Below, one piece after another: positions 1 through 11,135 of a stretch of DNA of 36,671 bases. The notes beneath the pieces are model-generated. The model was not told the origin of the DNA. It saw only the letters and a list, made by a program, of their open reading frames with translations, and searched no databases. Source of the DNA: Tubiluchus corallicola (lineage: Eukaryota > Priapulida > Priapulimorpha > Priapulimorphida > Tubiluchidae); assembly GCA_030141605.1 (NCBI GenBank), contig JAQGDQ010000072.1, forward strand, positions 617,001 through 653,671, in the 5' to 3' direction. The number at the start of each line of letters is the position of its first letter. The first letter of the stretch is position 1. The position numbers and the translations under genes are program-made.

Positions 1-584
1 TTGTTTATGATTTTCGTGTTGCTGTTTAGTTGTGAAATATTTTTATGATTGATATTGATAAAAGACTTTTACGCGTTAAAAAGATAATTAACGAAAGGCT
101 TTTTGCCTAGAAGAGTATGAACGGGTAGGCATTTCAGATCTAAAACAATACAGTGTAGAGTTTTGTTTTTTAATCCTAGGTTGTATTGTTAAGTGTCCTT
201 CAAAAGCGGTTCCTGGCGTTGTAATGAGCTGATGATATTTTTTGGCACACTCATCACTGATGAAGACTGAAAAGAGAAATTTAAATAATTTGTTTAGCCA
301 AATCCAAGTATGTGTGGCTGAAAGCATGCAGCAGTGAAAACTAATGAGAGACCTCCATATTAAATCCTCTTCAGTGTCCTAAATTGAGAATTGTTTTAAG
401 CTGTGGTATAGATTTGCTTTTCCTTTTCTTCGGAATATTGTCAATCTTTTTAGGCTTTCGATGTACTATGACAGTATGAGAAAAATGAAAACAGTTTTTT
501 TTACTGTGCATCAGGTGTATGAAGTAATTGGCCCAAATCTTGTTAATTTTGTATGAACTTAACATTAATTGTTTTCTATTGCAG

Positions 585-609
585 GGAATTTTCTTTTGTT
601 GGAATAAAG
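585..609 (+). CDS. Possible 25-nt micro-exon
   Basis: A pyrimidine-rich acceptor (TTTTCTATTGCAG) is followed after 25 nt by a strong donor (AAAG|GTAAGA). Two of three frames are open, reading roughly GIFFCWNK or EFSFVGIK. No flanking exon was found, so the host gene and the frame are unknown. The pair of sites is good, but one such pair in 36 kb can arise by chance. Confidence 0.25.
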
Positions 610-1363
610 GTAAGATCATTCTGCAGATCTTGTCATTTAGTAATTATTAAAAATCCCTTCCCCCTTAGCCTTAAACCCGTATCATGAGCATGTACTATAT
701 TTTAAGCTTTGGGATAACTTATAGTTGCCTAAAGGCATCTGGTATCATCAGACAGAATATCCAATAGTGGATAACCAGGCAATTTTACATCAATACATTT
801 CTAATCTGAGAACTGATTATTTCTTACCACCTATCTGAGGAAGTTGGCTAATATGGTCTAATATATATGAAACTTTTTTATATTTTTTCTTTCAAAAACT
901 TTTAAGATTGTAAAACTCTCACTAAAACCGGTTTGTTCTTGTAAATTTGGCAAGTATATAAGACGTGACTTTTCTGTTGTTATAGGAATTTGTTATCAAA
1001 AATTAAGTAGCCTATTTAAATATCTCATTTTACCAATTTATTTTTGGTTTTCTTATGGTTTTAATTTCATCATCCTAACAGAATTCAGATAAGCGTGACT
1101 GAAGATTCATACAAAATTACAAGCTACAGGTGGGAAGACTAATTCTGTGTACAGGCAGATATAAGAAACAACTTTTTAACAGGTCTTAGCATATTATTTT
1201 GTCACATGTATATGACATCATATCATCTAGAAAGGCTTAGAGCTCTGGAACTAACATGCCTTTAAGGCGGCGAAGTGGTGCAAAAAATAAGAACGAGCAC
1301 TACGCTTAATTAATTTGTGGTTTTGTTTAATGTCTAGTTGTGCACAAATATTTTTTTTATGTA

Positions 1364-1393
1364 TTTATATATATATATATATAATTACATATA

Positions 1394-1430
<37 letters not shown>
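1364..1430. repeat. (TA)n microsatellite
   Basis: Almost uninterrupted TA dinucleotides with a short ATAATTACAT interruption near 1381-1398. Such a tract is likely polymorphic in length and prone to assembly error. Confidence 0.9.
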
Positions 1431-1432
<2 letters not shown>

Positions 1433-1529
1433 GTTTCAACAAAAGATCTATTGCAACTAACTTTACACTGAACCTAAAATGGAAAACCTAACTGGCCTTA
1501 AACTACAAGATTCACATTCATCTGGTATT

Positions 1530-1681
1530 GAAATTTAAGAGTGAATTAGAGATTCGGATTCTGCTGGGTTTCGGAAACTGCAAAAATGTGAGATTCAGAT
1601 TCGATTCAGTTTCGGAAATGAAGCAAAAATCTGCTTCACGTTAGATTTGGTTTTGGAAATTTAAACTTCGTCCCACCCCCA
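1530..1681 (-). mobile_element. hAT-like transposon remnant
   Basis: The stretch repeats motifs of the type GATTCGGATTC and GTTTCGGAAA and ends in TTCGTCCCACCCCCAG. Read on the minus strand this end is CTGGGGGTGGGACGAA, close to the CAGGGGTGGG(A/C)GAA ends common in hAT transposons and their non-autonomous derivatives. The opposite terminus is not visible and there is no transposase frame, so this is at most a decayed fragment. The family assignment rests on the end sequence only. Confidence 0.4.
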
Positions 1682-1687
1682 GTGTGC

Positions 1688-1713
1688 GTGTGTGTGTGCA
1701 TGCATGCATGCAA
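1688..1713. repeat. GT then GCAT simple repeat
   Basis: A short run of GTGTGTGTGT followed by GCATGCATGCATGCA, directly beside the hAT-like end. It is an ordinary simple repeat. Confidence 0.8.
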
Positions 1714-3521
1714 GTTGGCTACTGTAGCTATAGATGTAATAAATTTGTCTTATAAATATCGTGTTATCATGTCTGTATACTGTTATTGTATAGTGTATAA
1801 TATTTTATAGCATATATATGCCACTAGATATTTAAATTCTAAATTCAATAAAGCTTCATTTATAATATTCTGAAATACAGGAATAATTCTCATTGACCAG
1901 AACTTTAAGAAAAAATTCTCACTTATTAATCCACTCAGTAAAGTAAATTAAGATCTTCCATAATATTTTTGTGCTTCTACTTTTTATAAGCTTTTCATCC
2001 TCAATTGAATTAATCTACCTACATTGCTGCTCCATAACAACTTTGTAAAATTATAAAAAAATGGTAAATTAACATTAGACTGAATCACAATTTTTTTATG
2101 ATTCATGCTATCAAATACACTCCGAAGTCTACTAGGAATTAGAATCTAGCATTTTTATTAAAACCTATAGCTTCCTGATTTACATTGTTACATTGACTAA
2201 ATAAACATGACTTTTTTTCTGTGAGTAATTTTGCCACACACAATTTTTCTGAGGTGCACACAATACTAATAAAGAAGCACTATTTGAAGTTGAGCTAAAA
2301 CTGTCATCATTTTAGTATTATTAGACTGCACTCCTGGAAGAACAAAGCGGTTGGCATGCAAAAATTCTGTACTTTGTTCACTCAGAATCGCTATGTTACG
2401 TACCCGTACATTTCATTGCTTTGCCACTAAATTATGGAGATAAGCACAAATTTATTATAAAGTAATAGATCCGCAGTTCTATTTGTGGTTTGACGATGTG
2501 TTCCATGTAAAACTCTTTAATTCACAAGTCATTTTAGTTTAAGTTGATTTGTACTAAAACTAGATGGTAATGAGATTGTTTTAGCCTAATTAGATTTGGC
2601 GAACCTCATAATTAGCTTGTGAGACTCACATTATTCATGCTAATGATGAATTTATGATTATTCACCACATGTTAAATACGCATTTAATTTAAAAGCATTA
2701 TTAAAGAATGTAGGTACGACACTTCACAGATGTTTTATTGAAACTTTAATAAATGTCTTAATTTCATTTTGTGCAGCCATTTGATTTGGCAATTGGGTAA
2801 TAAGAATTAGGCTAGTGAATAATTGAACTGGTAAGCCGAATGGCTAGAGTGAAGATAGGTCAGTTATTGGCTTGTTGCTGCTTGATGTGTCATTGTTGGA
2901 CATTGCTGATGTCAGACTGCCCTTGGGTAAGGTAGCTCATTGGCATGGCTTTCATATTAAGTACATAGATATACCTCGTGGGAACAGTGTATTTGCGAGA
3001 GAAGTTAATGATCGCGCTAATTTATCAAACAAAAATTTCTTGTTTTTCACATAAAAGTGTCATTGTGAAAGCTGATGTGCTCTGCTGGGGAATCCAAAAT
3101 AAGATATACGTTATAAGAAGTTGAGAAGTCAGAACTAAATGAAGTTATGAACTCATGCTAGTGCTGCATAGTGCACAGGTAAAACCTGTAACTGTATAAC
3201 CATGCAATTTTTCCTAGTAACATTTCTAAAATGCTAACCCTGGAAAAACCGAATCTGCTGCAATCGTTGAATTGCCTAATCGATTTTTGTTTCATTCACT
3301 TTTGAAATTTGTTAAATTAATTTAGTTTAATTAATAAATCATTTTTGTGGCCTATAATTAAATACGAGAATCTAAGCAAAGTTGATTTTATTGAAGCCAG
3401 TATTTTTCGATGGTAACTTCTTGTGGCACGAAATTGTGCTTGTTTAGCCACAGTTGATGTGTACTCAGACTCCATATAGTGTGTGCGTTCTGATGGGTTC
3501 TATTAACCGCCATACAGTGTT

Positions 3522-3668
3522 ATGTTTGTACTTGGGGACCTAATGGAAACTATTGACGCGGTTAGCGTTGAATATTCAATTACTGAGAACGAGCGGCAAC
3601 TGGTTCCAGTTCCTGTAACTTACAAGGCAAGGAAAATAGCCGTGAACATAATCAAAATATTTTGTTGA
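3522..3668 (+). CDS. Small ORF, 48 codons, unrecognised
   Basis: The frame runs from ATG (MFVLGDLMETIDAVSVEYS...) to TGA with a second in-frame ATG at 3543. The composition is mixed (Glu, Val, Arg, Pro), unlike the Lys/Ile/Phe-rich chance frames nearby, and local GC content is higher than in the surroundings. I recognise no family, and no splice sites clearly extend it. It could be chance, a small-protein gene or a conserved non-coding block. Confidence 0.15.
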   Translation: MFVLGDLMETIDAVSVEYSITENERQLVPVPVTYKARKIAVNIIKIFC

Positions 3669-6540
3669 AATATATAACCAAACTGGAGGAATCGTCACTT
3701 AATACATATATATGTATATATGTCATGACGTCTTTAAATGAATAAATATAATCTGAAACTCTTAATGTGTACGGCACTGTATTTCATATGGAGCTGCCCT
3801 TCTGTCACACAACTGTCATGTGATTAATTTCGGAAATAGATTAGGTGCCTAGGTCAGGTAGATAACTCTTATGAATAGAGTCAGTGGCCACATTAATGTT
3901 AGTATGAAATTATAGGTTGCAGTTGTACACGATTCACGTTTTAGCTATACAGTTGTTGTGTCTGTGGAATCGCCATCGGTTAATAATTATGAAAATTTTC
4001 TAACAGATTATTGATTGTATAACCAGCAGTCTTCTTAAATGCATAACCGTTATAACAGTCATTTAAAATTATAGCTTAATGTTAAAGCTTATCAATTGAT
4101 ACATTAAAATGCAAATCGTGGCTGACAAGAATGCCAGCCATGCTATAACTTTTTCTTTAATTTTCATGATATTGGATTAACAATGCAAGTTATATTCAGT
4201 TTAGAATTTATATGATTTTTTTATTTTATTTTCATTGCTTCAGTTTTGCAGAGAAATTGTATAGTTTTTTTATATCAGACTTGAAAATATTCACATTTAA
4301 TATCAAGTGAAATTAACATTGAGTATTATATGGCCACACTAATACATAATGCCTATGAAACAGGAAACCTCTCCTATGGAATTGTGTTCCGTTGAAAGAG
4401 ATATGGCATTTCCTTTGGCTTTTCCTTTTCCTCTCTTGAAGTAATTGTTTCTGTTTGCTCTTTCCTGTTTTCCAACATCATCACAATTACTGCAGCTAAG
4501 CGCAGAAGTGCTTCTAAATGATATTAGCAGATGCATCATGTAGGGAGCACCTTGAAATTTCCATTAAGGAAAGTTAAACCTTCAAATAATTAATTTGAAC
4601 AATTATTTTGACACGCCATTATAATTATGTAATAGTAATAATTGCTTCGATATTTATTGTGCTAAAATTACCAACAATGAACATCAGCACTTTACAAGTT
4701 TACATTTAATGTAAGCACTTGTATTGGATAATAAAACAACTGCAAGTTAGAGCAAAAACAGTAATGTGCAATAAGAGCAATTGTTAGGATCTGTAGGTGT
4801 TTTGATAGTTTTCTTAAACTTGGAAATATTTGTTTCTTGGCATACTACTTTTGGGAGATTGTTTTAGTGCTATGAAGTAATTACAAAGCGTTAATTAAAA
4901 ACATTAATTTCTGTCCTAGTACCGTTTTCAGAGCATGTGGGCGCTGTGCATCAATTAGCTGCGCTGCTTTTGCGCTTCGCGGGCGAAGTGGCTTTTGTCG
5001 GCACCGAATAATTTAATATTCTGCAAGCTCACATTAATCTCATTATACAATCGTATGATCACACACATTGTTTCATAATACATGTTAGACAGCGTTTTTC
5101 ACTTGTCATTATCTAAAAGAGCTTGTAATCTATATACATGATGCTGTTCCATTAATGAGAAAAGTTGTTTCCATGTTGGCGCGATAGATAATGTATTGAT
5201 TGCGCTGCAAAAAGTGTCATATTCTTTACTGCACCGCGTGAAATATTAATGAACAAATTCATTATAAAGTTCTGTTCGTCACGGTCGCTAGTTACAGGAT
5301 TCCTACCGTGGGAATTGATGCGGGCAATAAATTAGGCAATATTGCCAGAAAACAGCTAGGCGCTAATACTAGCACGGCGCATTATCCTGCAATTTTCCTT
5401 TCTTTGGGAAAACTGCGGGTTATACGCATGCGAATGTGGGTGCATTACAAGCTTGATGTAAAATAGAATCATCAAGAATGTATGGGCGTTGCTGTTTACT
5501 ACGTGGAAATGAATAAAATACTGATTTGAGTTTTGGGGGGTGTGCATACACAGCTTTTGTCTATTACGAACTGTACAGTGTGTGTATTGTACAACGTAAA
5601 CGTGGCGTTCCCATACATAAATAAAAATAAAAAAGACAATCAGATTCAGAAAAATGTTTATTAAAAGTGAACAAGGTTTATTTTGATGACAGTGGAATAC
5701 AGGCATATAGTATCATTGCAGTCCGCTATAGCAACAGTAGCAACCAATCTGTCATTCCATATTTCGTTGTGCTATGTAATTTGTATATTTTTGCATTTTC
5801 TGTTTTTAAATTTTATATTCTTGCATTCAGTGTGACTAATTTTTTGTAACCTGATGACGGGAGCAGTGGTTCATTAATACTTCAAAAAAGGGTTATAGTG
5901 TACAAATTATATCACTCACATGTATATCAGTGATGTAACTTGTGCATGCATTTCATTCCTATTTTTTGCACAGACTCAGTGTAATGCTAAACATGACTTA
6001 TTTTTATTTGCTGTAAACTTGTCGCCCGTCTTGTTTCAAATCGTTTCCTAGCGGATGACTTTTCTCGGAAATAAACCGATCATGCAGTTATATTATAAGA
6101 CCTTTGCGAAAAACCTTCAATACGTTTAACTCAGTAAAGAGATAAAAGCATTAAAAATAATTTGCAATGATATTTTCTCTTTTATTCCCAAGGCAATGGT
6201 TCGCGGAATCATCTAATGGGCCTTTAGTAACTGATTTCCCTTGATGTTGAAGATCACGTGTGGTGCAATAAAATAGAATTGTCTTATGAAATTGGCTACT
6301 GTAGTTAAATATAAATGCATGATTGCTTTGGGATGAACTAGATGGTCTGTGATAGTAAAACTTTCATGTAGCAGTTTTATCCGAAAACTTTCTTAGAAAC
6401 AAATTCTTTCTATAGTTCGGCCCTTTCGTTGGGATTTTGGCTAAACTGTGCTATTTACTTGCTTGGGCATTGCACTTCGCGATTTTTTGTCTTTACTGGA
6501 TAAATACCATCTCGGCCAACTTTCCTCGTTGCCTTGGTGC

Positions 6541-6571
6541 ATCACGTCTCACTTTCTTTACCAGACGTGAT
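6541..6571. repeat. 9-bp perfect inverted repeat
   Basis: ATCACGTCT and AGACGTGAT face each other across a 13-nt spacer. Each arm contains a CACGT core. It could form a small hairpin or be a paired binding site; no gene is adjacent. Confidence 0.5.
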
Positions 6572-8316
6572 AGGAAGTCTATGGTTTTGACAATATACTT
6601 CGTAGTTACTAAGTAGGCGATGACTGAAACGCGTGTGTACCTGAACTTTGGACCTTTGGTACCAGACTGGTACAGCTATACTTGACTTTTAAGGGCAGTG
6701 ACTATTTCTGTACTTTTCTGGGGACAGAGCGTAGGTTCTTCTAGGAATCAAGCAAGGGGTCCCTGACAGCCTTATATTTTTCCAGTCTTATTACTAGTAT
6801 GGTTATAACAGTTCTCGCAATGGGCCAGAAATACAGTTTGTACTCGCTTGCGTAGATGTCAGTAATTTGAGATTCAGTATTAGGTTATTATAGCAATGAA
6901 CAGCATATGAACTACTTTGATGTTTTGTCAAAAATTTAAAATTTACAAACTTTTTGAAATCCATTTATCATCCAGCCTTTTCCAAAGATCCCTGAGCTGG
7001 GAAAGAGTGTAGAGCTACAGTTGAGGAACTTGAAAATATTTAAAACATTGGTATTAGATTATTTTGAACCTGTTCAGGTGTAAAATCCTATTACTGGCCA
7101 GGAGTGGGTCTTTTATGACAATTTTATTACAACCTACTTGTGATCTTGCTTCATTTTATGAACGCCCGTAAGTACTTGAAGATTTCGCGATACATTGCGA
7201 ATTTGCTCGACTGCCGCGTTATCTGCTAAACACGTACGTAACCGTGTTTTCACAAAACGTTTTACTTAACTTGTTACACAAACTGTCGTGTTTTATCGGC
7301 AACTCAAATGTGTTTTGCAGATGCTCTGGGGGTGCAGAAACTGCATGCGGAATTCCGGGTACCCCTTCTTCAGTGTTTTGAATAACCACGTTTACACATG
7401 TAAAAAGACCCATGTACTTCGCTACTATTTTTTTCGTCAAATAACCCTCCTTGCATGAATTTTTGTACTTTTGTTTATTTGCCTTTCCTTCATTTCAACG
7501 ATTTTTACTGTCTGTAAAAACTTCTTGCAAAAAACATAGTTTCCGCTGTTTTTCTTGCTAAGCAGTGAAACAATTGCTTCCTTTTCGAAGTTAAACTCAA
7601 TTTACTTGCCATATTTATAATTATATGCAACTAACCAGCTGCAGCGACTACACGTACATTGTTTTCAATAAGTCTATGTCGTAGTTTGCTACGGGTTTTT
7701 CGTCAACGGTTCGCTAACTAACTTCACTTGTGCTGGCTATAACGATTCTATTAATCTGGTTGAATTTGAGATGTATTTTCAAGAGCATTTTATGGATTTT
7801 TCGAACAGGTGTGTGCGTATTATTATGGCCGCCGCTGTAAACCAAACTACAGCAAACAAAAGTTGCTGTATCAACAGTAAACAAAAATGAAAAAATATTT
7901 TTGTGCCAGAGCGAATTACTGCTACTTCACTGTTACTTTTTTTCACTGAAATTCGCTTATAGTTTATGTTCTTGCATTTGCTGTCTTTACATCGTAATTG
8001 ATAGGTTGGCGCACAATTTTTCGCCAATAAAAACGAAATAGCGTATTGGAGCTGCCAGTCGTTTAACAATTTAAAAATTTTGTTAAAATTGACAGTCAAG
8101 AAATACTGAATTCTGTGGTAATCAAAGTTTGATGACAAGATACGACGGAAGCAGTTTGAATATTTACCCTTCAACTCGCACTCCTTATAATAAATTTGGC
8201 GTAAAACTTGTTGTTTTAATAGCACAAACGTTAATTAATTTAAATGTGCCATTTTCCGCGCCATTCAGAAAACAGTAACGTCAGATAAATGGTAAATTTT
8301 TCGATTATTAATGTGA

Positions 8317-8460
8317 TCAATAGTCAGTCAGTCGGTCAATAATCTGCCAAATAACTTTCCTTGCATCAGTCAATCAATCAATCAGTCAGTTAATCAATGA
8401 ATAGTTCAGTTAATCTATCGATCAATTAGCAACCAACCAATCGATCCGTCTTTCAGATTA
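8317..8460. repeat. Degenerate TCAATCAGT-type simple repeat
   Basis: Imperfect 4-bp units (CAAT, CAGT, GATC variants) run through most of this stretch, for example TCAGTCAATCAATCAATCAG at 8367-8386. It looks like an old tetranucleotide microsatellite. Confidence 0.7.
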
Positions 8461-8766
8461 TTAATCAATTGGCCAAATAGTTAATATCGTGAAAGTGCTA
8501 CACAATAAACGTAAAACAAACGGTTCTTATATAGGATCTACACTACAGTCATTTAAAAATTCAACAATCAAGAGTTTATAACTTATTTTGTTAACAGTAT
8601 TTGTCGAAAACAGTTATAGTAAACAGTTATCAGGAGTAATTATTAAATCGCAATACCGCGAATGAATTGGACGTTGTCACTCTAGCTTTGGGTATAACAT
8701 ATGAGAGGTATGGTAATTATAAAGTATGGCTTCACTTATTGCATGTAATACGTTGCTCTCTGTGCG

Positions 8767-8774
8767 TATATAAG
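8767..8774 (+). promoter_or_regulatory. TATA-like site
   Basis: TATATAAG is a good TATA-box match. About 180 nt downstream, at 8952-9074, is a 40-codon frame starting MVKQAAGVVYGLLYSK with A at -3 and a G after the ATG. Neither is convincing alone in AT-rich DNA. Confidence 0.15.
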
Positions 8775-10113
8775 GTAAAGGATTGATTTCTGATGCTGCA
8801 GCATAGCGTGTCTCTAATGAGACAAGTAGCGTTTCGTGTCGGATTACGCTGGATATACAGCTATAATATTGACTGACAGACGAATTCTTTATAATACTCC
8901 TCGCCGCTCACACAGTCACACTAGATAATTAATTTGGTGTTTGTTCTGCCAATGGTGAAGCAGGCTGCAGGAGTTGTGTATGGTTTATTATATTCCAAAG
9001 TACCACCTTGTTACAAACAATCTTATTATTATTTAATACAACTTAAAACAGTTCACATGGACATGGTAAAATAACCCTGTTTACGGGATATGAATTTTTG
9101 ATATATGCCAAAACAATCATGACTGGTTCAAAATTTGCTCGTAACAGGTGCGTAGTACTGCATATGGAACACAAATATACTGGCGAGCCATTAACAAACT
9201 CTGATATTCAGCTACGCCAGCATTATAGAATCTTATCTAATTAATTGTTTTTTTCATGACCAGTGAATTAGGCATCGCACTGGCATTGTTATGTCCATAC
9301 ACACTGCTTCAACTTATACTAAAAAGCAACTTGTTTTTCATAAGATTGATTTATGATTGTAATTTACAGTAATTATATCTCTGAAAATATTTCTGTTTCT
9401 CTGCAAAATATTTACTTTTTGATATTTATTCTTTGAATAGGCGCACGTAGCATTACATTTTTTGCCTTTTTATTCGACTTTTGGACATCAATTTCTTTTA
9501 ATATGCAGTGCGCTAGTATCTGTTTTGTAACTTGGGGCTTATATTATGTTCAAAATTACCAATTATTAATTAATGAAGTGTGTGTCAACAAATTGGATCT
9601 TGTCACTTTCTTTGCTGTACTGCACCTCAATAAAAGTCTTCAAATTAAATATTATAACTTGGATTGCAGAGTTACAGAATGTCTAATGTGCTCCCAATTT
9701 TTACTGTTCATTTGGTAATTAGAATCAGTGAGTTTATATGGTCAAACTGTTTTGTTAAATTTTATCTTTATACTATATATATGATATTACAATGTAAATT
9801 GATATTTATTACAAGACTCGATAGTGTTTTATATAGAATAAAATAATAGTCAAATTTTTATCATTTGTTCTAAGTAGATTGCCGTGTTCGTAACCGTTGA
9901 CTTGCAATTCTCGTAACTTTTCCAGTGGATATCGTAAATGAATTGTGAAAAATCTTGGCGTACTAACTTTCCAGAATTATATGTCCCCAGATCCTTACCA
10001 TTGCAGCCGAATTCTGTGAAGTTACATTCAGTTTAAAACTGATAAATGATCTATTTAAGACAGCATGAGAAAATTGAATTTTGCTGACCAGTTAATCTTG
10101 TGAAATGCTTTAG

Positions 10114-10245
10114 ATACAAGCGTCTTTGAGCAATTTGTCAATGGTATCGCAGCTATTGATTATGACAGGCATCGTTCATTTCCACCTTTCTGTCGTACGT
10201 CTGAAAAGCGATTGGATAATAATTCTCATTTGATTAAAGGAGAAA
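10114..10245 (+). CDS. Candidate exon a of an unrecognised gene
   Basis: After an acceptor (TGCTTTAG) the frame reads TSVFEQFVNGIAAIDYDRHR and continues open to TAG at 10293. Its mixed composition looks like protein rather than AT-rich noise. A donor at GAAA|GTATTC (10246) is in phase 1, and a phase-1 acceptor at 10357-10358 would join it to exon b. The acceptor has a weak pyrimidine tract, so the exon limits are uncertain. The family is not recognised. Confidence 0.25.
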
Positions 10246-10358
10246 GTATTCAATGGAGAAAAAGCTCCCACTTTAATAATTTACAGGGGAACTAGTGTTT
10301 TTGATGTCGTAATCATTTTTAACAGTGAAGTAATATAGCCCGCAAGATTTAGGTTAAG

Positions 10359-10507
10359 TCGTTAAGCCATCCAAAGCTTTAGAAGAACTGCAATTTTTAT
10401 ACATATTGCGCCAAATTAAGCCAATGTCACTCAAAGAAAGAGGCTACAATAGTGCGAGCCTACAATTCTATAGCAAACGGGCCTACATTCTTAGAGAAAT
10501 CGATTTC
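10359..10507 (+). CDS. Candidate exon b of an unrecognised gene
   Basis: The frame is open from 10359 and reads VKPSKALEELQFLYILRQIK, then an internal Met at 10424 (MSLKERGYNSASLQFYS...), ending REIDF at a GTATAT donor in phase 0. The Met could be the real start if exon a is not part of the gene. The acceptor (GGTTAAG) lacks a clear pyrimidine tract. The intron to exon c would be only 37 nt, but it contains an ACTAAT branch-like motif about 20 nt before its AG. Confidence 0.3.
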
Positions 10508-10544
10508 GTATATTAATCGATAACTAATAATTTGCAAGATATAG

Positions 10545-10686
10545 GAGGCATTTCTTGATGCTCTTATTGAATTGGTTGAGGCAGAAGTTTCAAGAAAACA
10601 TTTTTCTGGCACAGAATTCCTCAAGCAAGAAGCCCGAAGGAAAACTGAATTTATAAGCAGCTATTCTGCTTCTGGGAGTGTCCAAG
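10545..10686 (+). CDS. Candidate exon c of an unrecognised gene
   Basis: This is the most protein-like segment outside the PTB exons. GATATAG acceptor, 47 open codons in phase 0, then CAAG|GTAAGG in phase 1. It starts EAFLDALIELVEAEVSRK, an amphipathic helix-like stretch, and ends SSYSASGSVQ. Codon use is mixed and Glu/Ala-rich, unlike the local background. I do not recognise the family. The helix has a vague likeness to the end of the gag-like region of BEL/Pao retrotransposons, which I would not rely on. It is clearly not PTB. Confidence 0.45.
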
Positions 10687-11046
10687 GTAAGGCAACACAT
10701 GTTTCTTGGCCGCGTTCAAAATTGGTTTCTTTTAACCTGCTTTTATAGTTCGTATAGACAAGTCACGAGAGTGTACTTAACGACTGCTTGAATGAATGAT
10801 CGATTGTTGGTTTGGAAAAATATTTTCTGCAAACCCTCTTAATTGCGATGTTTGTTCAAAACAGTAAACAAGCAACACGGCCGCTGTTAGAAATATAATA
10901 GCATGGGAACAGGCACACTAAAGGCAGGATGTGGTCTACAGAGCACACTGACATTTCGTCCATTACTTCTGTTTATGTTTTGAAGGCCTACGTCCTAAAG
11001 AAAGCACACGCTGAGAGCTGTTAACATTGTTTGTTTGTGCAGCCAG

Positions 11047-11135
11047 CCATGAAGTTGAAGGATTCCAAATTGTTGCTGAAGCCAGATGAGAGGATAGACC
11101 ACAGAATCAAGCGTCCACAGCTAGTCACACACTAG
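11047..11135 (+). CDS. Candidate last exon d of the unrecognised gene
   Basis: The intron after exon c ends in TGTTTGTTTGTGCAGCCAG, which holds two AG acceptors four bases apart. From 11047, phase 1, the frame reads AMKLKDSKLLLKPDERIDHR and ends PQLVTH at TAG. From 11043 it reads ASHEVEGFQIVAEAR and stops at TGA (11087-11089). Both are short, natural-looking C-termini. The 11047 form is basic and the 11043 form acidic. Which one is used cannot be settled from the sequence. Confidence 0.35.

Larger units (their letters stand above)
1..10113. other. Mostly non-coding left flank
   Basis: I recognise no gene here. The stretch is AT-rich, and its open frames are short and rich in Lys, Asn, Ile and Phe, as expected by chance. 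Within it I list separately a possible 25-nt exon near 0.6 kb, a (TA)n tract, a hAT-like remnant near 1.6 kb, a 48-codon ORF near 3.5 kb, a small inverted repeat at 6.5 kb, a CAAT/CAGT-rich tract at 8.3 kb and a TATA-like site at 8.77 kb. It could be intergenic DNA, an intron of a gene starting left of the window, or the far 5' part of one of the two genes to the right. The sequence does not decide between these. Confidence 0.5.

Noticed and set aside
2872-3054. 60-codon ORF with TTG start
   Set aside because: A GGTAAGG donor-like site lies within it, but the acceptor side lacks a pyrimidine tract and the protein has no recognisable feature.
7779-8225. 148-codon ORF on the minus strand, the longest in the window
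   Set aside because: It is rich in Lys, Asn, Ile and Phe, with no domain, no splice context and no promoter. In 36 kb of AT-rich DNA read in six frames one such frame is not surprising.
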